Shown: positions 32,204-43,085, counted from the stretch's first letter. The stretch: DNA of 64,000 nucleotides from Pachyseris speciosa (GCA_016490735.1 JAEMWC010000372.1:671001-735000), one strand, 5' to 3'. A program made the numbers and translations. Notes: generated by a model from the sequence alone, not told the origin.

Positions 32204-34781
32204 CGGAAGAAACATTTTGCGCAGCGCCGACTGGGGAGATACTTTGTGCAGAAGTGCCGTCCGAAGAAGCGGCGAGCCCCACAACACCAACAAACAACGA
32301 AAGAGCGAACACAGCAACAAAACAAACTTTCGAAAGCATGGGCCTCCGGGGCGAAAAAAACGTCGCAGCCCACCTGCTTTTGGAAAACGCCTTAAAGCAA
32401 CCTTTTGTCCGACATTACCAAAGTAGACTATCTGGCAGGAAACCTCGGTCGCACGAATCTGCGTCCATTCGTCGACGACATTTTCGTGTTTGGCTATTTG
32501 TCTCGAGAGGAGTGTGTTTTCCACAAAGGCAACTTCTCCTGCACAAGCGGGGAGCAGGGGTCGGCAAAACTCGTCGTTGCAAGCATCGTTAATGCTTTGA
32601 CAAGAGCTCTGGGGCGAGGCCAGAAAGACACAAAGATTTTGCACACAGTCGCGGCTGGAGAAACAGGGAGCAGCACAATCCGCCCGACTATCGCGAGAAC
32701 CTAGAAAGACACTTGCCACAGAGCAAAAAGAAAGTGGGAAAAGATCCATCCACAAAAAGAAATCGCTGGGTATTTTTGTGGCGAAATGCGACGTCTCCGA
32801 AGTTCCAATGGAGGTGTTGCACAAAGGGCTTCTTGTTTTCGAAAGATCGACTATACACAAGACTTTTATGGAGTTTTGGACCGTAAAGCGCTTGTGGGCA
32901 ACCTTGGTTTCGAAACGGCAAAGGCATTCTGCGCAGCAATCGGAGAGGAAGCACCGTGACTCCTCGAAAACACCGCCGGCGACGGAGAGCACGTTTGCAC
33001 CTGGATTTCCACCACACCGGACGGGCGCGCCCCCCGCACACAAATCTACAACAAAGTCGTCTCGAACTTCGAGGCAGGAGAAATCTGCAACCCCGTTGGC
33101 AGCCATTTGGCAGACTACGCAGACTGCCCCAACCAACATCTTCGCCAAACATTCTTCCATCCCGACGTGCAAGCCCGTGGGCGCACCCGCATCGAAGTTT
33201 CTCTCTATGCCTGCCCACTCCACGAGCTTTCGAACGAAAAAGCCGCCAGTTGCATCGACAAAGTCTTGGCGCAAGTTTCCGTCGAAGAGGAGGAGAATGG
33301 TCTCTTCGTTGTCCAGCCACCCCGCAAGCAATGGCAAAACCTCGCCGCCAACCTCGACAGGTGCCTCGTTCTCGCAGACAGACCGCAAGGCCACATTTTC
33401 GTAGCGTGGTACGCCCACACAAAAACAGGCCGAATCTCGGGAGGACACGTGCGCCCCACCCAAGCGAACGTGGAAGACCCGAAAAAATGGGAGAAAGCCA
33501 TCCAATGGGCGACAGGAGACTTTGGCTTCCGGTCGTGTCCGATTTTCCGAGTCGACATCCTTGCTGCCGACGACAAAGGGGTGGAGCTCGGCTCGCTCCG
33601 CTGCTACACAAAAAACGAAAACGCCCGTACCTTCCTCGCTGCAAGCAAAAAACCAACCCAGCTCCACCCAAACGGAGGCACCCTGTCGGAGCTCCTTCCC
33701 CCGACAGACAAAATCGAGTGGGAATGGCGGGACAAAAAGTGCCACAGGATCGGCAACGACACTTCGAAACACAAACTGCAAGAAGTGCCAGAAATCGCCG
33801 CAAAACGCAAAATATCCGCGCTTTCGACAAGGCAATGGGCCGAAATTCTCGCAAAGCTTCGATACTTCCAAACAGTCGAGTAGTGGAAGCGAGCGCACTG
33901 GCGAAAAGCAGAGAAGCGGCAAAAAGAAGAGGAGGAAGCAAGAAGGCTTCAATCGCCGACCTGCAAAGGTTCGCGAAAGCAAAGGAGAACTTCGAAACAA
34001 AAAGCAAGGAGATTCGTGCAAAAGTCCTTGCCGCTCTGCGAGGAGGAACACAAAAAGTTTCCCAACTTTCGACAGACCACCAATGGGAAGCTCTCGGATA
34101 TCGACGCAAAGAAGACAAATGGCGCGTTGTCTTGCAGCACGAGATGACGACAATTGTCGTTTGGGCAACAAAAGCTTTGCAAAAGATCGTCCAAGAGTGC
34201 ACACCTTGCTTCGAGAAGGACTTTCTCTTCCTGGACAAGAAGTGGGATCTCTCGCTTTGCTGGTCTGTTGCTTTCCCCAAGCTCCCCAAGCTGGGAGGGT
34301 TGGTGTTGCAATTCGAACCTTCGAGAAGCTTCCAGAACCACGAAGGACAAACCATAGTCTGGAACCCTATCCAGGTGCTTGCTGCCAAGGAAGGTTTGCA
34401 TTCTTGCGGAAACTCGGAGCCAAATGCGCGGAACTCGAAACTCTTCGCGTAGAATTGGCCAAAAACAAGCTCCAGAAAGTTCCAGTCCCGGACCACAAAA
34501 ACACGAAAAAAACAACAGACCTTCCACCAGGCGAATACCTATGCAAACGTTTCGCCACAACAACCTTCCGAAACGCGTTGCGGACCAGTCTGTTCCTGCT
34601 CCCGCTCGGCGAGGATGGGGAACCCACAACAGACGAAGAAACACCAACACATGGCTTCTTTCTGGAAAAGGAGGTAGCAGCGCTGGGTGGACCCGAAGCG
34701 CTCGAGAAAAGAAAAACTCCATTGCATTGTCGGCTTGGGGACGAAAATCGACGTCCAGCAAGAAAAAGTGCCGCCGCGTAG
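32167..34781 (+). pseudogene. Plus-strand gene of the inverted-repeat element, unrecognised, frame-broken
   Basis: Coding pieces run in one direction but change frame. 32,167-32,592 starts MSSQEQKRLGDTTEETFC. A middle block contains FVDDIFVFGYLSREECVFHK and SGEQGSAK (P-loop-like). A later block (best read in the right arm) contains AKCDVSEVPMEVLHKGLLVF and IDCTQDFSGVLD. From 32,960 a long open frame contains TQIYNKVVSNFEAGEI, RTRIEVSLYACP, GHIFVAWYAHTKT and, past the arm boundary, FRVDILAADDKGVELGS, to a stop at 33,883. Further pieces reach 34,781 (LPPGEYLCKRFATT). An in-frame TGA lies at 32,957-32,959. The D...DF, YxK and RxExxL blocks recall Rep_trans replication initiators; this is a hypothesis only. 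Confidence 0.55.
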
Positions 34782-34832
34782 CTTTGGCCTAATACACAAC
34801 CACAACCCCACCTTCGATACAGAAAACGAAAC
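33523..34832. other. Unique centre, plus-strand half
   Basis: Holds the arm-external 3' part of the plus-strand gene. The gene ends at 34,781; the opposing gene's stop is at 34,833-34,835, so the two are tail to tail about 50 bp apart. Long antisense frames here are shadows. Confidence 0.6.
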
Positions 34833-35094
34833 CTAGTTCGCCCATTTTTTCGCTGTCTCCGAATCGATTTTGCCAACAATGCGGCAGGGTTCGTCTACTG
34901 TCGTTGCAGCAAATTCGCAAAGCGCATCCCAATCCTCCCACCAAACCTTTTCTTCTTGCTGCTCGTATTTTTTCTCGCAAACGTGGAACATCTCCCGGGA
35001 CTCGTAGAATTTCCATCTTTCGCAAGGTTTTCTCCGGTATCGCTTCTTGTCCAATTGGGCGCTCCTATTCCCTTCGCACAAAACTTGTTCCGCG

Positions 35095-36210
35095 TGCGAG
35101 TACACAGGTGCAGTTGCGAGAGACACAGGTGTAGTTGCGAGAGACACAGGTGCAGTTGCGAGAAACACAGATGCAGTTGCGAGAGACAACTGGTGCATTT
35201 GCGAGAAACACGGGTGCAGTTGCGACAAACACAGGTGCAGTTGTGTGAGGAGGCAGTTGCGCAGAGACACAGGGCGCAGTTTTGCGTAGAGAGACCGGCC
35301 GCAAGTTGGGAGAAACACAGGTGCAGTTGAGAGAGACGCAGATGCAGTTGCGAGAGATACAGGTTCAGTTGCGCAGAGACACAGGCGCAGTTGCGAGAGA
35401 GACAGGTGCACCTGCGAGAGACAACAGGTGTAGTTGTGTAGTAACACAGGAGCGGTTGTGTGGGATGCAGTTGCACAGAGACAACAGGTGCAGTTGTGCG
35501 GAGATGCCGTTGCGCAATTGCGAGAGATACAGGTGCAGTTTTGCGCAGACACAGGTGCAGTTGTGCGGGGATGCAGTTGCACAGAGAGACAGGTGCAGTT
35601 GCGAGAGAAAGAGGGGAAGTTGCAAAAGACACAACAGGCGCAAGACAACAGGCGCAGTTGCGCAGAGACACGTGCAGTTGCGAGAGAAAGAGGGGAAGTT
35701 GCGAAAGACACAAGTGGAGTTGCGCAGAGACACAAGGGCAGTTGCGCGGAGATTGCAAGTGCAGTTGCACAGAGACACAGGTGCAGTTGCGCAGAGACAT
35801 CAGGTGCAGTTGCGCGGGGATGCTGGTGCAGTGGGCAGAGACAACGGGCGCAGTTGTGTAGAAACACAGGAGTAGTTGTGCGGGATGCAGTTGCGCAGAG
35901 ACAGGGCAGTTGTGCAGAGACACAGGTGCAGTTGCGCGGGGATGGCAGGTGCAGTTGCGAGAGACACAGGTGCAGTTGCGCAGAGACAACAAGTGTGGTT
36001 GCACGGGGATGCAGGTGCAAGTTGCGAGAGAAAACGGTGTAGTTGTGCGGGGATGGAGTTGTACAGAGACAACAGGCGCAGTTGTGCGGGGTGCAGTTGT
36101 ACAGAGACACAGGGCAAGTTGCGCAGAGACACAGGTGGAGTTGCGAGTGACACAGGTGCAGTTGTGTGGGGATGCAGGTGCAGTTGTGCAGCAACATCCA
36201 AATACATTGT
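35095..36210. repeat. Minisatellite in the element centre
   Basis: About 1.1 kb of variable units of 18-22 bp built on GGTGCAGTTGCGAGAGACAC and GGTGCAGTTGCGCAGAGACA. The unit has few stop codons in several frames, so long frames appear on both strands. Confidence 0.92.
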
Positions 36211-36420
36211 TGCAGAAGCAGCAGCATCCGAGGACATTGCAGCAGCAAGCCACATCCAAATACATTGCAGCACAAGCAGCAGCAACATCCACGGACATTG
36301 CAGCAGCATCCGAGGGCATTGCAGTAGCATCCGAGGACATTACAGAAGCTTCCGAATACATTGCAGCAGAAGCAGCAGCATCCGAGGACGTTGCAGAGTT
36401 GCAATTGCGCAGAGCAAAGC
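36210..36420. repeat. GCAGCATCCGAGGACATT repeats
   Basis: Degenerate units of about 24 bp, AGCATCCGAGGACATTGCAG and AGCCACATCCAAATACATTG, adjoining the minisatellite. Confidence 0.8.
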
Positions 36421-38007
36421 GAGAAAAACAACCAAACAAACAACCCAAACAAGCAGCCCAAACAAGTCTCCTGCCACCCATTGGATGGCTTTCTCCCATT
36501 TTTTCGAATCTTCCACGTTCGCTTGGGTGGGGCGCACGTGTACTCCCGAGATTCGGTCTGTTTTTGTGTGGGCGTACCACGCTACGAAAATGTGGCCTTG
36601 CGGTCTGTCTGCGAGAACGAGGCACCTGTCGAGGTTGGCGGCGAGGTTTTGCCATTGCTTGCGGGGTGGCTGGACAACGAAGAGACCATTCTCCTCCTCT
36701 TCGACGGAAACTTGCGCCAAGACTTTGTCGATGCAACTGGCGGCTTTTTCGTTCGAAAGCTCGTGGAGTGGGCAGGCATAGAGAGAAACTTCGATGCGGG
36801 TGCGCCCACGGGCTTGCACGTCGGGATGGAAGAATGTTTGGCGAAGATGTTGGTTGGGGCAGTCTGCGTAGTCTGCCAAATGGCTGCCAACGGGGTTGCA
36901 GATTTCTCCTGCCTCGAAGTTCGAGACGATTTTGTTGTAGATTTGTGTGCGGGGGGCGCGCCCGTCCGGTGTGGTGGAAATCCAGCTGCAAACGTGCTCT
37001 CCGACGCCGGCGGTGTTTTCGAGGAGTCACGGTGCTTCCTCTCCGATTGCTGCGCAGAAGTCCTCTGCCGTTTCGAATCCAAGGTTGCTCACAATCGCTT
37101 TACGGTCCAAAACTCCAGAAAAGTCTTGTGTGCAGTCGATGCTGTAGATTCCGTACCCGAGACCCCTCAAGCATCTTTCGAAAACAAGAAGCCCTTTGTG
37201 CAACACCTCCATTGGAACTTCGGAGACGTCGCATTTCGCCACAAAAATACCAGCGATTCTTTTTGTGGATGGATCTTTTCCCACTTTCTTTTTGCTCTGT
37301 GGCAAGTGTCTTTCTAGGTTCTCGCGATAGTCGGGCGGATTGTGCTGCTCCCTGTTTCTCCAGCCGCGACTGTGTGCAAAATCTTTGTGTATTTGTGGCC
37401 TCGCCCCAGAGCTCTTGCCAAAGCATTGGCGATGCTTGCAACGACGAGTTTTGCCGACCCCTGCTCCCCGCTTGTGCAGGAGAAGTTGCCTTTGTGGAAA
37501 ACACACTCCTCTCGAGACAAATAGCCAAACACGAAAATGTCGTCGACGAATTGGGGAAGACCAGACAATGGACGCAGATTCGTGCGACCGAGGTTTCCTG
37601 CCAGATAGTCTACTTTGGCAATGTTGGACAAAAGGTTGCTTTCGAAGGCGTTTTCCAAAAGCAGGTGGGCTGCGACGTTTTTTTCGCCCCGGAGACCATG
37701 CTTTCGAAAGTTTGTTTTGTTGCTGTGTTCGCTCTTTCGTTGTTTGTTGGTGTTGTGGGGCTCGCCGCTTCTTCGGACGGCACTGCTGCACAAAGTATCT
37801 CCCCAGTCGGCGCTGCGCAAAATGTTTCTTCCGTTGTGTTGCCAAACCGCTTTTGTTCTTGCGAAGACATTTCGACACCATGGGGCGATCGTATATTCTG
37901 GTAAAATTTTTTGCCACATTCTTCGTTCGATTTTGCTGTGGTTTTGGAGCCATCAACGATGGAAGGTTGGATGGCGGTTGTTGTTTTGCCAAGACGCCTT
38001 TGTTCTT

Positions 38008-38610
38008 TTTTTTTTTTTAAATCAACTTTAATTATAGAGATCTTAACATACAACACAAACCAAAGATAAATTAACAGTTAAAATAACTATAAAATACAAG
38101 ATCTGAATAATTAGGTCAGTTTATACAGAACACGAAGATTCCTTATAAAAATAAACTGCCTCAATGTAGCTCAAACAGTATACAAAAGCAGACAATATAT
38201 CATTAATTAATTAATTAATTAATTAATTAGTTCATTAATTACAAAAATCTGTCCATATTTACATTAAATTTATTTAAGATAAAAATTATTAACGCTATTC
38301 TTAAATGATGAAAAATGTTCAATTGTTCTGATGTCTAGTGGTAGGCAATTCCACAAGTCTACAATACGATTAAAAAAAGAAAACTTAAAAACATTGGTTT
38401 TAAGAAGGCCCTTCACCAGCGTAGTTTCACTATTTCTGATGTTATACTTGGGTGTTTTAAAATTTACATATGATAAAACATTAAAATCTATATAACCTTT
38501 AAGGCATTTGAAGACGTCTCCTCGTCATAACAGCATTAGACGACCTTGTTCGGATCGCCACCGGAGTCGAAGAATATTATTCATTGTATGTCACTTATAA
38601 AAGAAAGAAA
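38008..38610 (-). mobile_element. 5'-truncated LINE inserted in the right arm
   Basis: The minus strand encodes an RT C-terminus (FKTPKYNIRNSETTLVKGLL, VFKFSFFNRIVDLWNCLPLD) followed by an AT-rich 3' UTR and a poly-A tail (poly-T at 38,006-38,018). TTCTT at 38,003-38,007 and 38,611-38,615 is the target duplication. The left arm supplies the empty site. Confidence 0.88.
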
Positions 38611-39157
38611 TTCTTGCGAAGACATTTCGACACCTTTGGGTGATCGTATATTCTGGGAGAAAAAAAAGCGCAACACTGGAGGATTTGTTGTGTGTTTGGG
38701 GAGGCAGGTGGTTTCGTCGCGCTGTGTTGGGAGGAGGTGGTATCTTTCGTGCTGGGCATATTCGGAACTGCTGCGCATGTTTGGGGGAGGAGGCATTCGT
38801 TGGGTTGTGTGTTTGGAGGAAGTGGTATTCGTTGCGCTGTGTGTTTGGAGGAGGTGGTATTCGTCGCGCTTGTCTGTTTGGAGTTGGTGTTTGTTGCGCC
38901 TGTGTGTTTGGGAGGTGGGGTTTGTTGCGCGGAAAAATGGTTGCCGAAAATTTGGCAGCTGAAAAAAAAAAGCGCTGTCCTAAATGGGTGTGGGGCTTGC
39001 CGTGCTCAAGGCGTTGGTTGGAAAGGGTTGAATGGGTGTGGGGGCTTACCGTGCTCAAGGCGTTGGTAAGAAAAGGTTGAATGGTGTGGGGGCTTACCGT
39101 GCTCAAGGCGTTGGTTGAAAAAGGCAAATGTGGTGTGGTGTTGTTCGTAGTAGTATA

Positions 39158-39248
39158 CCGGCGTCAATCAAATACTGTTGATGCACGAAAAACCGAGGAG
39201 CGAAGCGACGATGGTTTTTTGTGCGAAACGGTATTTGTTTGACGCCGG
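39158..39248. repeat. Right terminal hairpin
   Basis: Mirror of the left: 39,158-39,175 (CCGGCGTCAATCAAATAC) pairs with 39,231-39,248, with inner stem GCACGAAAAACC / GGTTTTTTGTGC. Confidence 0.85.
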
Positions 39249-39264
39249 TATACTACTTACAAGA

Positions 39265-42200
39265 TCTCTAAGCTGAGAGTTTGACGAGCATCCAAGGAAT
39301 AACAGCAATCCTTACGCAATTAATTTTATAAGCTGGTTTATATTTTCGTTACTGATCGTGAATAAAAACAAACACAAACAAAAAATCGTTCTTCTAATTT
39401 TCTCAAATTATTAATCATAAAATCGTACTGCATGTGTAAAGCAATATTCAAATATTTGGTTATCGATAACTACTCTGGCTGTAAGATGGAAGTAAAATGT
39501 CGTTCATGAAAAGCATTTGGACATATCTTAAGGGGATCCAAGATTTTGTCCTAAGTTACTGAATTGATTTTGCAATACATCTGGGAGACGATTTTGTGAA
39601 TAAGGCGCCATGCATTTGCGAAGAATATACATAACAAAAAAACCCGGAAATAGTCAACTTGAGATCATGAGGGCTCTTTTCAAGATATATAGAAAATATG
39701 TCAATTTGTCAATCACTATCTATACGCTGAAAACACCCTTGAAAGTAAATAATTATTGTGAAAACTACCCGGTGAATACTGTTTATTTTCGATTCACTCT
39801 GTCTGCCACACAAATTTAACTAGTCTGTCATTTTCCTTTGAGAAACAGCTAACAAGACGCAGCAAGTCAACCACTGATTTGTTCAAAGAAAACTCGGTGA
39901 GTAAGTAGAAAATCGATGTGCAATACTCTCTGTCCTCTTCTGAAATATGCCCGTCCAAGTAATGTCATAATAACTAATAACAATAACTAAGCAAGGCACC
40001 TCCCTTCCAAATAAGGAAATTTTACCATATGAAACTAAAGCAAAGGCTGTCTAAAGTCAATATAGTAGCCCCCAGGGGACAATTATGGTGGGATTGGCTG
40101 CGGGGAAATTTCAAATTAAGCGCCCACTGACTGGAAACAAAAATTGGCTTTTATAAATTGTTATTATTGACCCGCCCAACCAATTTTACTATCAGTATAA
40201 TTACTTTTTTTTGCAGCGTTGTCATTAAGCACAAAGAGATTTCAACCTTAACTTAAAGACAGCTCCCATCTGAAGAACAAATAACTAGAAAACAAATTAT
40301 AGAGGAAATGTTTTACCGGAGGCGAATGCGTGTTAAACCACCACTTGAATCCTCGTTGAGTCCATCATTTGTTTATACGAACATCTGCCGAACATTTTAG
40401 CTTCCACATAAATTGTACCGTTGATTTAAGCAACACAGTAACGCTGCCTTTCCGGCTCTAAAGGTTTTTTTTTTTTATCAAAACGGAGAAAGAAAGATTC
40501 AACTGAAAACAAATCTTACTCAAGTGCCAATGGTACACGTGGTTATCTAAGCCCAGCGAATATTTCCAAAGTATCTTTCCGCTTCAATCGAAGGAGTCAA
40601 ACATAGCCTGATGTTTTTCAATCCTAATCGTTTTTAAATTCAAGTGAGGGCAAGTGTGGGCGCACGCATTTCCCGTCATCTCATAAAATCCACCGACAAA
40701 ATTTAAATTTTGTCTCTTTGCATAATTTTTTATTTATGAAGCGACATGTTGTCGGCACCAATAGTAAATATATTTAGATCTCTGAACAAGTAAGCTCGTT
40801 CTCGGCAGTGACGGCTGCTGTTGGGAATTTGATCATGCACTTGAGTGCATTTCAACATCAGGTAACTCGTACCTTACTCCATAGGTAAAAGCAGTTAAAT
40901 ATTTTTACTTGTTGGGCATTTAGCAAATTGCTGTTAACACACTAAAAGTCAAATGTATAAGAAACAGATCTTGAAAATTTGATTTTCGATAAATCATGTT
41001 AGTGTTTTCGCTGTTCTCGTCAGGCTGACGAATTGTCAAGAGTAGAGCAAAAGTTTTCATACTCCAAGCCGCATTAGCGGTTTTTCAGGACAACAAAATT
41101 CGCTTACATATAGGGCCCGGATCGGGAGGAGTCTCTACCTGGGTCTTACGATTCCATACGAAAATCCACCATCGAGTCAATAACCAATAAAATAGATGTA
41201 AGCGAGGAAATAGTTTATGTCAACCAAGTATACACTTTTTTACAGCTAGTTGGGATTCTTATCATGTTATGTTTATTTGACTTTATTTGTTTCTGTATTT
41301 GCTCGGCCCCACTAGCCTTGTGCTATAAATACTACTGAGGGTAAAGAAAGGTTATTATTTTATTATTATTTATTATTATATGCTGTAGCTGTAATACGTG
41401 ATCTTGGGAAAACGTTGTAATGTTGGCTAGCATAAAAATCAAAATGATGACTTCGTAACACCTAAAAGATTGGACAGGTATGAACTTTCTTCCCCAAAGT
41501 TGCTCCCTAGATAGCCACCCCCGTCTCGTAAGTTTTAACGCGTTGTTTAAGGAATTTACGTACACTAGTCCCCAAAAGTAGTATAATGCGAATAGCCGGT
41601 TACTTCAGGACAATTCATCTTTATATCATATATTAGCAGAAGCGTGATATTAGTTGTTAAGACATTTATTTATTTATTTATTTTTTTTTACCCCTTCTCC
41701 TTTTTCAACGGACCCGCACCATTTATAGCTTACATCCTGCGCACCCGACTCTTCTTGTTCTGCCAGATGTTCTCTTCCCAAAGGGACTACCAGCTTGAGC
41801 AATTTATAACACATGGACAGGCTAGCCTAACAGCGGAGCCCCTTGGTAACATATTTTTTCCCACTTCTTTTGTGTTCAGTTATCGCTTCCATGACGGATC
41901 ACCTCGCGAGCAATTTACCTTGAATGACAAAGCAATTTTTAGGTCATAAATTTATGGATCAAGAATGTAGCAGCTTTTCCTTCTTCATGCCAAAGTTATT
42001 GTCAGTAATAAAGGATGATAAGAGCTATTTGCATTAACGTCAATTTTAAGAAGGGACTGAAATAAATTAGCCTTGTGCATGTTTTCCTCGGGAAAGACGA
42101 ATAATATCGTCTTGAAATTGTTAAAAATGAGCGGAGACATTTCGGGAATATTTGCACGAGGCAGAGGACGAATAGCTGATTGTGCGCCGTTGAAATCATC

Positions 42201-42906
42201 AAGGGCTGCCCACTCGCGGGCACACGAAGGGCTCAAGAAGTTGATCCCACGCGATAATCGTGCCTGCAATGAGCCTCTCTTAAATGCCTAGTAGATACTC
42301 TCAAACGTTCACGGATGGAGGAAGTGTCATTCTTAGCACGTACGAGACGCCAGCAACCACGGCAGAGGGGACATAGCTCCTCACCAGGGACCGGTAACCA
42401 ACATAGTTAAACTATTCGATACTATGGCCAACGGTTTCCATTTTCATGTTTCCTTTTAAAAACAGGAAAAAATGATAAACGTCTTGTCACGTATGGGAAA
42501 TGCTTTGCAAGCCAATGTTTTTTTTTTTTCACTCCGTACTCACCTCATCTGATAGAGTCGTAAACGTCAAAACCGTTTCCCTTGGAGAGAGAACTTCCCA
42601 ATTGAGAACTTCCGGTTGCTTAATAATTTATTTATTTATAAGCATTTAGGAAATACACCCAAGGAGGCTCTCGTTGCTTTTGAAAGTGCTTGTCAAGTGA
42701 TAGCATGATTTTATGGTTCCTTTGATCACATATGCAGTTTTCGATGAGCAGGAGCGGCTACCATTTCATTTGTGTTTTTCAGGCCGGATGGTCTCAAGTA
42801 TGACATTTCGCGACGTAATAGACACAAGTCGCTATCGAAATCAGTCAAACTTTCTTGTCATACTCTTATGCAAATAAGTTCAGTTTTTCAACTTTGTATT
42901 TAACAG
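39265..42906. other. No gene recognised
   Basis: About 3.6 kb of AT-rich sequence with scattered short frames (for example 41,644-41,949 and 42,073-42,291, both plus). None has a domain or paired splice signals. A (TTTA)n run lies at about 41,668-41,690. Confidence 0.45.
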
Positions 42907-43085
42907 AAATGATTGGAAGTTTTTGGTACCGGAAGTCTGGAAAGGGGGTATTACTTTAAATTCAGGTCTAATATTGGCAGACGTGTTTCGCATGTTTAAT
43001 GACAAAAAGGCTGCGCTGATATCAACAGTCGCAGTACAACAGTTTTGGTGGCCGACTGAAAGTCTACTTTCGCTGCTAAAATCAG
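42907..43085 (+). CDS. Candidate internal exon of an unrecognised host gene
   Basis: A 179-bp open segment lies between a good acceptor (pyrimidine-rich tract, TATTTAACAG, ending 42,906) and a good donor (AAATCAG/GTAAGG at 43,085). In one frame it encodes about 59 residues without a stop: DWKFLVPEVWKGGITLNSG, LADVFRMFNDKKAALISTVA, then FWWPTESLLSLLKS. The composition (four Trp, balanced charge) looks like real protein. I do not recognise the family and found no partner exons in the flanks, so a gene fragment is equally possible. Confidence 0.4.

Larger units (their letters stand above)
31368..33522. repeat. Left inverted arm
   Basis: Matches the reverse complement of the right arm through hairpin, 47-bp tandem repeats, (C-A)-rich repeats and about 1.35 kb of coding sequence, ending at GGCGACAGGAGACTT. 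Differences are scattered single changes and short indels. Confidence 0.9.
34833..37870 (-). pseudogene. Minus-strand gene of the inverted-repeat element, same N-terminus, different C-terminus
   Basis: It starts at the mirrored ATG (37,870) with MSSQEQKRFGNTTEETFC and carries the same blocks as the plus gene (SGEQGSAK; AKCDVSEVPMEVLHKG; IDCTQDFSGVLD; then, after a TGA at 37,029-37,027, IYNK..., RTRIEVSLYACP, GHIFVAWYAHTKT). At about 36,464 homology to the plus gene stops. The frame then passes through a Cys-rich minisatellite and ends in a distinct tail (WKFYESREMFHVCEKKYEQQ, FAATTVDEPCRIVGKI) with a stop at 34,833. Frame changes near 37,700 and 37,400 break it. The block around 37,030-37,290 is in a better frame here than in the left arm. 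Function unknown. Confidence 0.5.
31368..39257. mobile_element. Large inverted-repeat element with hairpin termini and convergent genes
   Basis: Left arm 31,368-33,522 and right arm about 36,464-39,257 are inverted copies, the right interrupted by a LINE of about 0.6 kb. Each arm starts with a terminal hairpin. TACAAGA at 31,361-31,367 and 39,258-39,264 is a candidate 7-bp target duplication. The centre (33,522-36,464) holds the 3' parts of two convergent genes and a minisatellite. The internal sequence is visibly more GC-rich than its flanks. The layout resembles linear replicons with long inverted terminal repeats more than a cut-and-paste transposon. A head-to-head duplicated transposon is the main alternative. 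No family is assigned. Confidence 0.75.
36464..39257. repeat. Right inverted arm
   Basis: Inverted copy of the left arm, interrupted at 38,008-38,610 by a LINE. Without it the arm is about 2.2 kb. Confidence 0.9.

Noticed and set aside
32090..34204. 704-codon minus-strand open frame (and 602 codons at 32,688-34,496)
   Set aside because: Antisense to the protein-like plus-strand frames. Composition is skewed to Cys, Phe, Leu and Arg as expected of a GC-rich antisense shadow, and the opposite strand carries Trp/Tyr-containing segments that look like real protein in both arms.
34895..37030. 711-codon minus-strand open frame
   Set aside because: Its first part is an Arg/Pro-rich out-of-frame reading of the conserved arm coding region, and the rest is minisatellite.
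35910..37904. 664-codon plus-strand open frame
   Set aside because: Runs through the minisatellite and the antisense of the right-arm coding region; open because the repeat unit lacks stops.
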